This document shows positions 14,376 through 22,846 of a DNA stretch of 34,369 bases, in pieces; position 1 is the first letter of the stretch; every line of letters begins with the position of its first letter. The stretch is from Victivallales bacterium Lenti_02 (lineage in GTDB: Bacteria; Verrucomicrobiota; Lentisphaeria; Oligosphaerales; Lenti-02), in contig LVAZ01000176.1 of assembly GCA_001603055.1 (NCBI GenBank), positions 1 to 34,369 on the forward strand, given 5' to 3'. The position numbers were made by a program, and so were the translations under genes. Below the pieces are notes generated by a model. It made no database searches. It saw only the letters and a program-made list of their open reading frames with translations, and was not told the origin of the DNA.

Positions 14376-15697
14376 AGCCAGGCCGTCGCCGTTCCGATTT
14401 CCCGCCGCCCCGTCCAGCCACTCTCCCGTCCCCGACTCCGGGCGAGCCGGATGTGGTGGTGGTCGGCGGCGGCGCGGCGGGCTTGATGGCCGGGGCCTGC
14501 GCGGCTGAATTGGGCTTGCGCTGCGTGGTGCTCGAACGGCGCCATCGCCCCGGACTCAAGTTGCTGCTGTGCGGCAACAACCGCTGCAATGTGACCCATC
14601 GGGCCACGGTCGAGGAGATGCTCGCCGCCTACGGCGAGCCGGTCGCCGGTTTCCTGCGTCCCGCGCTGACGGCGTTTCCCCCCGAGGAACTCCGGCGCTG
14701 GTTCGCGGACCGGGGCCTGCGGACCACGGTCCACGAGGACGGCCGGGTCTTTCCGGCCAGCGAGCAGGCCGACGATGTGGTCCACTGTTTCCGGGACGTG
14801 TTCCGCGACCGTGAAATACCGCTGGTGCATCAGAGTCCCGTGCAGGGCATCGAGCGGGAGGGGAACGGCTACCGGGTGCGGACCCTGCATTTCTCCCTGG
14901 TGGCGCCCCGTGTGCTGGTGGCGACCGGCGGGGTGAGCTATCCGAAAACCGGTTCGGTGGGCGACGGGCAGCGTTTCGCGCGGGAGCTGGGGCATCGGGT
15001 GCTGCCGTTCCGTCCGGGGCTGGCGGGGCTTGAGCTGGATGCCTGCAAACTGGTGCAGGGCGAGCCGGTGAGCCTGCCGGACACGGCGGTCGGTCTGTTC
15101 TGCGGAGGTCGCGAAATGGCGCGGACCGAGGGCGAGATACTGCTCGACCGGACCTGTGCGCGGGGACCGGCCATGGTCAACGCCAGCCGCATCATGGCCC
15201 GCGAGAATCTGCGGGACGTGGAACTGCGCATCGATCTTTTCCCCGCCCTGCAACTGGCCGATTTGGCGCGCCGTCTGATGGAATCGCCGCGCGCCCGCCG
15301 GGGCCGGAAGGAAGCCTCCCCGCTTGCCCCCGGCGAGGTCTTCGCCTTTCTGGCCGGGCAGCTTCCTGCCGCCGCCTCGCCCGAGGCCAAGGCCAAGCTG
15401 CTCAAGGACTGGCGGATTCCCGTGCGGGGGGTGCGCCCGCTCAAGGAGGCGATGGTGACCGTGGGCGGAGTCGATCTGGCGGACATCGATCCGGAGACCA
15501 TGCAGTCCCGGCGCTGTCCGGGGCTGTATTTCGCGGGCGAGGTGATGGATGTGGACGGGCCGACCGGGGGCTACAATCTGCATGCCGCCTTCGCCACGGC
15601 CCGGCTGGCCATTTCCGCCATCGCCCGCGAGGCCGGTTCCGGCCTCGCGCAACCGCCGCCGCCCCGTCCGCCGCGCCCGTTCCGGAACCGCCGCTGA
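14372..15697 (+). CDS. HI0933/YhiN-type FAD-dependent oxidoreductase (441 aa)
   Basis: After a Pro/Arg-rich start, D-V-V-V-V-G-G-G-A-A-G-L-M-A-G is the FAD-binding Rossmann motif (about residues 27-41). L-L-L-C-G-N-N-R-C-N-V-T-H replaces the usual family phrase G-G-G-R-C-N-x-T-N. P-R-V-L-V-A-T-G-G-V-S-Y-P-K-T-G-S is the second flavin motif, and Y-F-A-G-E-V-M-D-V-D-G-P-T-G-G-Y-N-L-H-A-A-F-A near the C-terminus is diagnostic. Related enzymes include BaiN-like flavoproteins; for most members the substrate is unknown. The GTG start at 14372 overlaps the gcvH TGA (GTGA), which indicates coupled translation; the preceding frame has no better start. A partnership with the lipoylated H protein is possible but unproven. 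Confidence 0.9.
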   Translation: MKPGRRRSDFPPPRPATLPSPTPGEPDVVVVGGGAAGLMAGACAAELGLRCVVLERRHRPGLKLLLCGNNRCNVTHRATVEEMLAAYGEPVAGFLRPALTAFPPEELRRWFADRGLRTTVHEDGRVFPASEQADDVVHCFRDVFRDREIPLVHQSPVQGIEREGNGYRVRTLHFSLVAPRVLVATGGVSYPKTGSVGDGQRFARELGHRVLPFRPGLAGLELDACKLVQGEPVSLPDTAVGLFCGGREMARTEGEILLDRTCARGPAMVNASRIMARENLRDVELRIDLFPALQLADLARRLMESPRARRGRKEASPLAPGEVFAFLAGQLPAAASPEAKAKLLKDWRIPVRGVRPLKEAMVTVGGVDLADIDPETMQSRRCPGLYFAGEVMDVDGPTGGYNLHAAFATARLAISAIAREAGSGLAQPPPPRPPRPFRNRR

Positions 15698-15796
15698 CCG
15701 CCGGGTTTCCGGGTGGTTCCACAGGTGGCGAAGAGAAGCGGTTGGGGGTATGTTCCCCGCTGCCTCATTCCGTCTTTCCATCCGAAGGGGTAATGC

Positions 15797-16717
15797 ATGC
15801 GCGTTCTGGTCACCGGCGGCGCCGGATTCATCGGCAGCCACATCGTCGAGCACTTCCAGGGCCGGGCCGAGGTCCGGGTGCTGGACAACCTGCGTTCCGG
15901 CTACCGCGAGAACCTGGCCGGCTTCGAGGTCGAGTTCGTCGAGGGCTCGATTCTTGATCGCGAGACGCTGGCGCGGGCCATGCGCGGGGTGGACTATGTG
16001 TTCCATCTGGCGGCGATGGTGAGCGTGCCCGAGTCCATGCACGCGCCGGTCGAATGCGTGGAGATCAACACGGTGGGCACGCTGAACGTGCTGCGCGCGG
16101 CGGCGGATGCCGGGGCGCGGAAGCTGTGTCTGAGCACGTCGGCGGCGATCTACGGGGACAACCCCGAGGTGCCCAAGCGCGAGACCATGATTCCCGAGCC
16201 GAAGAGCCCCTACGCGGTGACCAAGCTGGACGGCGAGTACTACTGCGGGATGTTCACCCGCGAGGGCTGGCTGGAGACGGCCTGCCTGCGCTATTTCAAT
16301 GTGTTCGGGCCGCGCCAGGACCCGAAGAGCCAGTACGCGGCGGCGGTGCCGATCTTCATCGCCAAGGCGCTGGCGAACGAGCCGATCACGATATTCGGCG
16401 ACGGCGGGCAGACGCGGGACTTCATCTACGTGAAGGACATCGTGGCCGCCAACGCGCATTTCGCTTTGGGCCAGGGGACCGGCGTGTACAACGTGGCCTA
16501 CGGCGGCAGGATCACGATCAGCGATCTGGCCGAGACGATTGTCCGGCTGACGGGTTCCTCTTCCGAGATTGTCCACCTGCCCGAGCGGGCGGGGGACGTG
16601 CGGCATTCCCAGGCGGCGGTGGACAAGCTGGCCGCCACCGGTTTCCGTCCCACCAGTGATTTCGCCGCCGGCCTGGCGGCGACCATCGACTTCTTTTCCC
16701 AGCGGAGGACCCGGTAA
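15797..16717 (+). CDS. NAD-dependent sugar-nucleotide epimerase/dehydratase, extended SDR (306 aa)
   Basis: V-T-G-G-A-G-F-I-G-S-H at residues 5-15 is the NAD-binding G-x-x-G-x-x-G motif. V-D-Y-V-F-H-L-A-A-M-V-S-V-P-E-S follows near 70, and the catalytic Tyr139-x3-Lys143 lies in S-P-Y-A-V-T-K. R-Y-F-N-V-F-G-P-R-Q-D-P, with S-Q-Y-A-A-A-V-P-I-F, resembles UDP-GlcNAc/GalNAc C4-epimerases (WbpP-like), which supply sugars for surface polysaccharide. The precise substrate is inferred. Length is typical, with GAAGGGG about 5 nt before the ATG. It leads a run of four same-strand genes whose junctions are at most 21 nt. Confidence 0.92.
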   Translation: MRVLVTGGAGFIGSHIVEHFQGRAEVRVLDNLRSGYRENLAGFEVEFVEGSILDRETLARAMRGVDYVFHLAAMVSVPESMHAPVECVEINTVGTLNVLRAAADAGARKLCLSTSAAIYGDNPEVPKRETMIPEPKSPYAVTKLDGEYYCGMFTREGWLETACLRYFNVFGPRQDPKSQYAAAVPIFIAKALANEPITIFGDGGQTRDFIYVKDIVAANAHFALGQGTGVYNVAYGGRITISDLAETIVRLTGSSSEIVHLPERAGDVRHSQAAVDKLAATGFRPTSDFAAGLAATIDFFSQRRTR

Positions 16718-17191
16718 GTGTCGAGAGCCTACGAAACGGACACCATGCGGATACTATTCGTCTGCACCGGCAACACCTGCCGCAGCCCGATGGCGGCGGC
16801 CTGGTTCAAGAAGCTGTGCGACGACCAGGGCCTCGGGCACATCGAGGTGGATTCGGCGGGCCTGTCGGTGCGGAAGAACGATTCGGTGAGCGAAAATGCC
16901 CGCGCCGTGCTGGCCGAGAGTGGTCTGATTCCCCTGCGTCTGGGCAGTGTGCTGGTGACGTCGCGGATGGTGGGGACGGCGGATTTGGTGATGACGATGA
17001 CCTTTCAGCACTACGAGACACTGGTCGAGCGTTTCCCTTTCGCCGAGGGCAAGTCGCGGCCGCTGATGGCGGTGCTGCACCAGCATGGCCGCGATGTCTT
17101 CGATCCCTACGGCGGCACGCTGCAAGACTACCGCCGCTGCCTCGACATGATGAAGCCGGCCCTGGCCGCCCTGCTCGAACGTATCCGCTAA
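16718..17191 (+). CDS. Low-molecular-weight protein-tyrosine-phosphatase family protein (157 aa)
   Basis: F-V-C-T-G-N-T-C-R-S-P-M-A carries the C-x5-R-S phosphate loop (nucleophile Cys16 from the GTG start). The general-acid segment V-F-D-P-Y-G-G-T is near residue 127. These enzymes dephosphorylate tyrosine on proteins, often the autokinases that control polysaccharide export, or act on other phosphoesters. GTG 16718 directly follows the epimerase stop and has GGAGG at 16704-16708, 9 nt upstream. ATG 16745 would give the more usual start M-R-I-L-F-V-C-T-G-N (148 aa) but has a poor ribosome site. Its position after a sugar-nucleotide epimerase fits control of glycan synthesis, by inference. 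Confidence 0.9.
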   Translation: MSRAYETDTMRILFVCTGNTCRSPMAAAWFKKLCDDQGLGHIEVDSAGLSVRKNDSVSENARAVLAESGLIPLRLGSVLVTSRMVGTADLVMTMTFQHYETLVERFPFAEGKSRPLMAVLHQHGRDVFDPYGGTLQDYRRCLDMMKPALAALLERIR

Positions 17192-17212
17192 CCCCTTCGG
17201 AGAGAGCCTGCC

Positions 17213-18508
17213 ATGAGCACGAAGATTGTCCGCACCGACTGCAATTTCGAGCGCGAGCCGCTGATTCGGCCGTTTGGTTTCAAGGGTGGGTATCTGACGG
17301 AAATCTGGCAGACGGTGGCGGGGATCGCGACCGCGCAGGGGGCCAAGGCGGCCTGCCTGAACTCGCAGAGCGTGCTGTGGAGCGACGCGGCGGTTTTCGC
17401 CGCCCATTCCGAGTCGGCCGGCAACAGTCTGATGTTCGCGATGACGGAGTTCGCCCTGAAGCGGGCCGAGGGGCTGAGTTTCGACACGCCGATGGACCTG
17501 CTCGACCAGTTGCTGCCCGCGACCTACGAGTACGGCAAGGCGATCACCGGCAAGGATGATCTGCGCTTGACCTTCGCCCTGAACGCCCTGGTGGGCGTGG
17601 ACGCGGCGGCCTGGGTGGTCTATGCCCGCGAGCACGGTTTCGCCACCTTCGACGAGATGATTCCGGCGGCCTACCGGGCGGCGCTGGGGCATCGCCACGA
17701 CCAATTGGCCTGCATTCCCCTGATGGCCTACGCCATTCCCATGAGCGAGATCGTCGGGCATGCCGAGCAGGGCTATTTCTTCATGAAGGTGAAGATCGGC
17801 TCCGATCCCGAGCACGACGGCGACCGCGAGAAGATGCTGCAATGGGACATGGCCCGGGTCGCGGCCATCCACCAGGCCATCGGCCATTTCGAGACGCCCT
17901 ACACCGCCAACGGCAAGATTCCCTACTACTTCGACGCCAACGGCCGCTACGACTCGAAGGAACGTCTCCAGCGCTTCCTCGACCATTGCGCGAAGATCGG
18001 GGCGCTCGACCAGATCGCGGTCATCGAGGAGCCCTTCCCCGAGGAATACAAGGTGCCGGTGGGCGACCTCGGCGTCCGCATCGCGGCGGACGAGAGCGCG
18101 CACTGCGACCACGATGTCGAGGAGCGGATCGCCCTGGGCTACGGGGCCATCGCCCTCAAGCCCATCGCCAAGACCCTGAGCATGACCCTGAAGATCGCCG
18201 ACGTGGCCCACCGGGCCGGGGTGCCCATGTTCTGCGCCGACCTCACGGTCGGCCCCTTGCAGGTGGACTGGAACAAGACCTTCGCCAGCCGGATCGCGCC
18301 CCTGCCGGGCATCAAGGTGGGGGTGGTGGAGACCAACGGCCACCAGAACTACCGACGCTGGGCGGAACTCCAGTCCTTCCATCCCTGCGCGGGCAGCCCG
18401 TGGATGCAGGTGCAGGACGGCTGCTTCCCGCTCGATGCGGATTTCTATGCGCGCAGCGGCGGCATCCTCCAGGATTCGGCCCACTATCTCGGTATGGTTC
18501 TCAAGTAG
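17213..18508 (+). CDS. Enolase-superfamily enzyme, mandelate racemase/muconate-lactonizing type (431 aa)
   Basis: The C-terminal barrel shows F-M-K-V-K-I-G (Lys192, Lys194), Y-F-D-A-N-G-R-Y (metal ligand Asp241), V-I-E-E-P-F (second ligand Glu) and I-A-A-D-E-S-A-H (third ligand), then A-L-K-P-I-A-K with the opposite lysine. This layout, two catalytic lysines on opposite faces and three metal ligands, is that of the MLE/dipeptide-epimerase side of the superfamily. It abstracts a proton alpha to a carboxylate; racemase, cycloisomerase and dehydratase are all possible. At 431 aa it is longer than many members (about 360-400). GAGAG lies before the ATG. The next gene begins 2 nt after its stop. 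Confidence 0.9.
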   Translation: MSTKIVRTDCNFEREPLIRPFGFKGGYLTEIWQTVAGIATAQGAKAACLNSQSVLWSDAAVFAAHSESAGNSLMFAMTEFALKRAEGLSFDTPMDLLDQLLPATYEYGKAITGKDDLRLTFALNALVGVDAAAWVVYAREHGFATFDEMIPAAYRAALGHRHDQLACIPLMAYAIPMSEIVGHAEQGYFFMKVKIGSDPEHDGDREKMLQWDMARVAAIHQAIGHFETPYTANGKIPYYFDANGRYDSKERLQRFLDHCAKIGALDQIAVIEEPFPEEYKVPVGDLGVRIAADESAHCDHDVEERIALGYGAIALKPIAKTLSMTLKIADVAHRAGVPMFCADLTVGPLQVDWNKTFASRIAPLPGIKVGVVETNGHQNYRRWAELQSFHPCAGSPWMQVQDGCFPLDADFYARSGGILQDSAHYLGMVLK

Positions 18509-18510
18509 CC

Positions 18511-18828
18511 ATGCGCCATCCGGATCCAGAGAGGCATCGGCTGCTGTTCCGGATCGGGCTGGCGCTGGTGGTGGCCAATTTCCCGGTCGGGTATGGGGGG
18601 ATCGCGGTGTTCGCCGTGCTGGCGGTGGTCAGCGACAATCCCGCCTGGCTATGGGGGGGCGCAGCCTGCTATCTGCTCTCGTGGCTCATGCTGGGGATCG
18701 GGTTCTGGCTGGGGGGCCGTCCCGCCTACGACTACGCCCGCCGGTTCTGGCATCTGCGGCGGCGGCGCAGCCGCCTGATCCTGCTTCGGCGGACCCGCGC
18801 CGACCGAGGGAAAGAGGACAGGGGCTGA
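18511..18828 (+). CDS. Small two-helix membrane protein of unknown function (105 aa)
   Basis: ATG 18511 follows the enolase-like gene stop by 2 nt. A short charged N-terminus is followed by two hydrophobic segments (about residues 15-39 and 46-67) joined by a tight loop with N-P-A-W. A strongly basic Arg-rich C-terminal tail (about residues 75-105) should face the cytoplasm under the positive-inside rule. I do not recognise the family. It is the last gene of its operon; the convergent methyltransferase gene ends 3 nt away on the other strand. Confidence 0.72.
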   Translation: MRHPDPERHRLLFRIGLALVVANFPVGYGGIAVFAVLAVVSDNPAWLWGGAACYLLSWLMLGIGFWLGGRPAYDYARRFWHLRRRRSRLILLRRTRADRGKEDRG

Positions 18829-18831
18829 GCG

Positions 18832-19479
18832 TCAGAATTCCGCCTGGATGCCGCGTTTGCGGAGTTTGAGGCGGGCGTCGCGCTCGATCCAGAGGCGGTA
18901 GAGGCGCTCCTGCTCGGCGGGATCGAGCAGGACTCCGGGGCCGCCGCGCTGCCGGCAGGCTTCGGCGAAATGGCGGACGAGGATGGCGGCGGCGGTGGCG
19001 AGATTCAGGCTGTCCGCGAAGCCGCAGGTGGGGATGGTGACCAGATGGTCGCAGGCGGCGCGCATTTCGGGGGTGAGGCCGTCGTGCTCGCTGCCGAGGA
19101 CCAGGGCGGTTCGGGGCGGCGGTTCGAGTTGGTCGAAGGGAATGGCGGCGGGATCGTCGACGACGGTGCCGACAAGGGCGAAGCCGTCGCGGCGGACCCG
19201 GTCCACGGTGTCCTCGAAGCGCTGATAATTGAGCACATCCACCCAGAGGTCGCTGTGCATGCTGATCTGGTGGTTGCGGTGGTAGCGCCCGTCGGCGTAG
19301 TGAATCACACGGCCCAGGCCGAAGGCGTCGGCGACCCGGAGGCAGGCGCTGACGTTGCGGGGGTCGCCCACATGCTCGAAGACGAGGGTGAGGCAGTCGA
19401 GCCGCCGGGCCAGGACCTCGCGGAACCGCCGCCGCCGGTCCTCGCTGACGTAGACTTGGGCCCAGTCGTCCAGATTCAT
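18832..19479 (-). CDS. SpoU/TrmH-family RNA 2'-O-methyltransferase (215 aa)
   Basis: The three SpoU motifs are visible: N-V-S-A-C-L-R-V-A-D-A-F-G (motif 1), A-L-V-L-G-S-E-H-D-G-L-T (motif 2) and I-P-T-C-G-F-A-D-S-L-N-L-A-T-A-A-A-I-L (motif 3), which make the trefoil-knot SAM site. The short N-terminal part and basic tail are closer to TrmH, which methylates G18 of tRNA, than to RlmB, but rRNA cannot be excluded. Its ATG overlaps the stop of the upstream membrane-protein gene in an ATGA, so the two are translationally coupled. With glnS upstream, the unit has a tRNA theme. Confidence 0.9.
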   Translation of the reverse strand: MNLDDWAQVYVSEDRRRRFREVLARRLDCLTLVFEHVGDPRNVSACLRVADAFGLGRVIHYADGRYHRNHQISMHSDLWVDVLNYQRFEDTVDRVRRDGFALVGTVVDDPAAIPFDQLEPPPRTALVLGSEHDGLTPEMRAACDHLVTIPTCGFADSLNLATAAAILVRHFAEACRQRGGPGVLLDPAEQERLYRLWIERDARLKLRKRGIQAEF

Positions 19480-19829
19480 GCGCGCGGTGGTGGGTAGAAG
19501 ATGTCGAATTCGGTGGCGCTGACGGCCAAGGGCAGAACGACGCCGTGGTGGACCAGGTCGGACAGGAAGAGCGTCAGGCCCAGGATGGCCAGCAGATGGC
19601 GGGGGAGGGGGGCGCAGGGCAGGGCGGCCAGCAATAGGCAGACCAGGCCGACATAGCCGTGGTGGATGCGCAGGCCGAAGGTGAGGGGGGCCAGCCAGGA
19701 GGTCTGTCGGGCGGCTTGCAGGCTGAGACCGAAGCGGCAGAGGCAGGTGGCAAGCTCGAACAGCACCGCTCCGGCCACCCCGGTCAGCAGGAGTTGACGG
19801 AACGATGCATGTTCGAGCCATTCACGCAT
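19476..19829 (-). CDS. Small multi-pass membrane protein of unknown function (117 aa)
   Basis: Three to four hydrophobic segments are visible (about residues 11-30, 45-70 and 77-105). Histidine pairs occur at I-H-H-G-Y-V-G and L-V-H-H-G-V-V-L-P, which could bind metal or haem, though this is only a suggestion. I do not recognise the family. It starts 5 nt after the glnS stop and its own stop overlaps the start of the methyltransferase gene by 4 nt (ATGA), so it is a real and tightly coupled middle gene of the glnS unit. Confidence 0.75.
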   Translation of the reverse strand: MREWLEHASFRQLLLTGVAGAVLFELATCLCRFGLSLQAARQTSWLAPLTFGLRIHHGYVGLVCLLLAALPCAPLPRHLLAILGLTLFLSDLVHHGVVLPLAVSATEFDIFYPPPRA

Positions 19830-19834
19830 TGGGG

Positions 19835-21925
<2,091 letters not shown>

Positions 21926-21953
21926 CGGGCATTCTCCTTGGGTTCGCATCTGG

Positions 21954-21980
21954 AAAAAACGCGCGACCACCCGGTCGCGC
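21954..21980 (-). terminator. Intrinsic-terminator-like hairpin in the glnS leader
   Basis: Read leftward, GCGCGACC, loop GGGT and GGTCGCGC make a perfect 8-bp GC stem (21961-21980), followed after one base by six Ts (21954-21959). This has textbook terminator form but lies between the likely glnS promoter and the glnS start, only about 8 nt after the predicted transcription start. It could act as an attenuator, a 5' stabilising hairpin, or a block to antisense transcription from the right. Confidence 0.5.
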
Positions 21981-21994
21981 CAAAGCAAACCTAT

Positions 21995-22022
21995 ACTATA
22001 CGGGGTCGGCACGGCCCTGCAA
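21995..22022 (-). promoter_or_regulatory. Probable sigma-70 promoter for glnS
   Basis: On the minus strand TTGCAG (22017-22022) is 16 bp from TATAGT (21995-22000; 5/6 match). Transcription would begin near 21988, giving a leader of about 60 nt to the glnS ATG that begins with the terminator-like hairpin. Confidence 0.5.
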
Positions 22023-22053
22023 CGCTGGTCGCGACGAAGAGACGAGCCAGACG

Positions 22054-22098
22054 AACTGCGCAAAAATTGCGCAGTTGGACGGGCCGGATTGCGCAGTT
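22054..22098. repeat. Helically phased TGCGCA repeat array, operator or enhancer-like
   Basis: AACTGCGCAA (22054-22063) and TTGCGCAGTT (22067-22076) are perfect 10-bp inverted arms around AAA, and TTGCGCAGTT recurs at 22089-22098. The palindromic TGCGCA cores start at 22057, 22068 and 22090, spaced 11 and 22 bp, so all three face the same side of the helix. They lie about 77-121 bp upstream of the start expected from the sigma-54-like promoter at 22148, a normal distance for an enhancer-binding activator. Confidence 0.6.
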
Positions 22099-22147
22099 TT
22101 GGTACGGCGGACAGGGAACCGGGGGTCTTTTGGGCTTTGGCCAGAGC

Positions 22148-22164
22148 TTGGCACAGGGTCTGCA
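22148..22164 (+). promoter_or_regulatory. Candidate sigma-54 (-24/-12) promoter of the secretion operon
   Basis: TTGGCACA-GGGT-CTGCA matches the sigma-54 consensus YTGGCACG-N4-TTGCW at 11 of 13 defined positions. The essential GG (22150-22151) and GC (22162-22163) are 12 bp apart, as required. Transcription would begin near 22175, about 86 nt before the first gene. A chance match cannot be excluded. Confidence 0.55.
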
Positions 22165-22180
22165 ATAGGCTTGTCATGAA

Positions 22181-22239
22181 CCGCCCGCCAGATCGGGCGG
22201 ATGGGTCGGACCAAGCAACCGGTGGCCGGCAAGGCCACC
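22181..22239 (+). other. Two hairpins in the leader of the secretion operon
   Basis: CCGCCCG (22181-22187) pairs with CGGGCGG (22194-22200), and GGTGGCC (22221-22227) pairs with GGCCACC (22233-22239). Both stems are perfect 7-bp GC-rich pairs, and the second ends 9 nt before the AGGAG box (22249-22253). Neither has a T-tract. They may protect the long mRNA or modulate ribosome entry. Confidence 0.4.
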
Positions 22240-22260
22240 AAATCAACCAGGAGCATTCCG

Positions 22261-22824
22261 ATGATGAACGCGAAAAAGATCAAGCAGTTGACGGCGGTTG
22301 TGGTCGCTCTGTTCGTGGGGCTGGGCAGTGTGGCTCTGGCCCAGGCACCCGGCGGCGGTCGCGGCGAGCGCGGCGAGCGCGGCGAGCGCGGCGAGCGCGG
22401 CGAGCGTGGCGAGCGTCCCAATTTCAACCCCGAGCAGATGCGCGCCCGGATGGATGCCATCATGCGCGAGCAGCTCGGCGCCACCGAGGAGGAGTGGGAG
22501 GTTCTCGGGCCGCTGGTGCGGGAAGTGAGCGAGAAGCGCCGGGAAATGATGGGCGGAATGGGCCGGATGATGGGTCGCCGCGGCCCTGGCGCTCCCGAGG
22601 GCCCGGAAGGCCCCGAGGCCGAGGCGAATCCCGAAGCCGCCGCCTTGCAGAAGGCGTTGGCCGACGAGAACACCCCGGCGGCCGACATCCAGGCCAAGCT
22701 CGATGCCTTCCGCAAGAGCCGGACGGCCAAGGAGGCCGAACTGAAGGAAGTGCGCGACAAGCTGCGGGCCGCCGTCACCGCCCGCCAGGAAGCCCGGCTG
22801 GTGCTGATGGGCATCCTGGACTAG
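22261..22824 (+). CDS. Spy/CpxP-like periplasmic protein with (GER)6 repeat (187 aa)
   Basis: A signal peptide (M-M-N-A-K-K-I-K-Q then a hydrophobic run ending V-A-L-A-Q-A) is followed by P-G-G-G-R and six G-E-R units. The helical, Met/Arg/Glu-rich body begins F-N-P-E-Q-M-R-A-R-M-D-A-I-M-R-E and ends with E-A-R-L-V-L-M-G-I-L-D. The long amphipathic helices around an L-x-x-x-Q-like motif resemble the Spy/CpxP group of periplasmic chaperones and stress sensors, but similarity is at the level of design, not a firm match. AGGAG lies 7 nt before ATG 22261. It is the first gene of the operon: gspE starts 22 nt after its stop. A role in protecting or sensing secretion substrates in the periplasm is inferred. 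Confidence 0.85.
   Translation: MMNAKKIKQLTAVVVALFVGLGSVALAQAPGGGRGERGERGERGERGERGERPNFNPEQMRARMDAIMREQLGATEEEWEVLGPLVREVSEKRREMMGGMGRMMGRRGPGAPEGPEGPEAEANPEAAALQKALADENTPAADIQAKLDAFRKSRTAKEAELKEVRDKLRAAVTARQEARLVLMGILD
22363..22416 (+). repeat. Six tandem copies of the 9-bp unit GGCGAGCGC
   Basis: Four exact GGCGAGCGC units are followed by two GGCGAGCGT units, encoding (Gly-Glu-Arg)6 just after the signal peptide of the Spy-like protein. The period is a multiple of three, so copy-number change by slippage would keep the frame and only lengthen or shorten the linker. Confidence 0.95.
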
Positions 22825-22846
22825 AACCGGCCGCTCCCCTACGGAC

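Noticed and set aside
14183..16606. Minus-strand open frame of 807 codons
   Set aside because: It crosses gcvH, the flavoprotein and epimerase genes antisense and has no recognisable domain.
21926..22260. Possible T-box or other riboswitch in the glnS leader
   Set aside because: The leader from the predicted start to the ATG is about 60 nt, too short for a T-box specifier and antiterminator, and no T-box sequence was seen.
22363..22416. Short tandem repeat considered as a CRISPR-like array
   Set aside because: Nine-base units without spacers inside a coding frame are a coding microsatellite.
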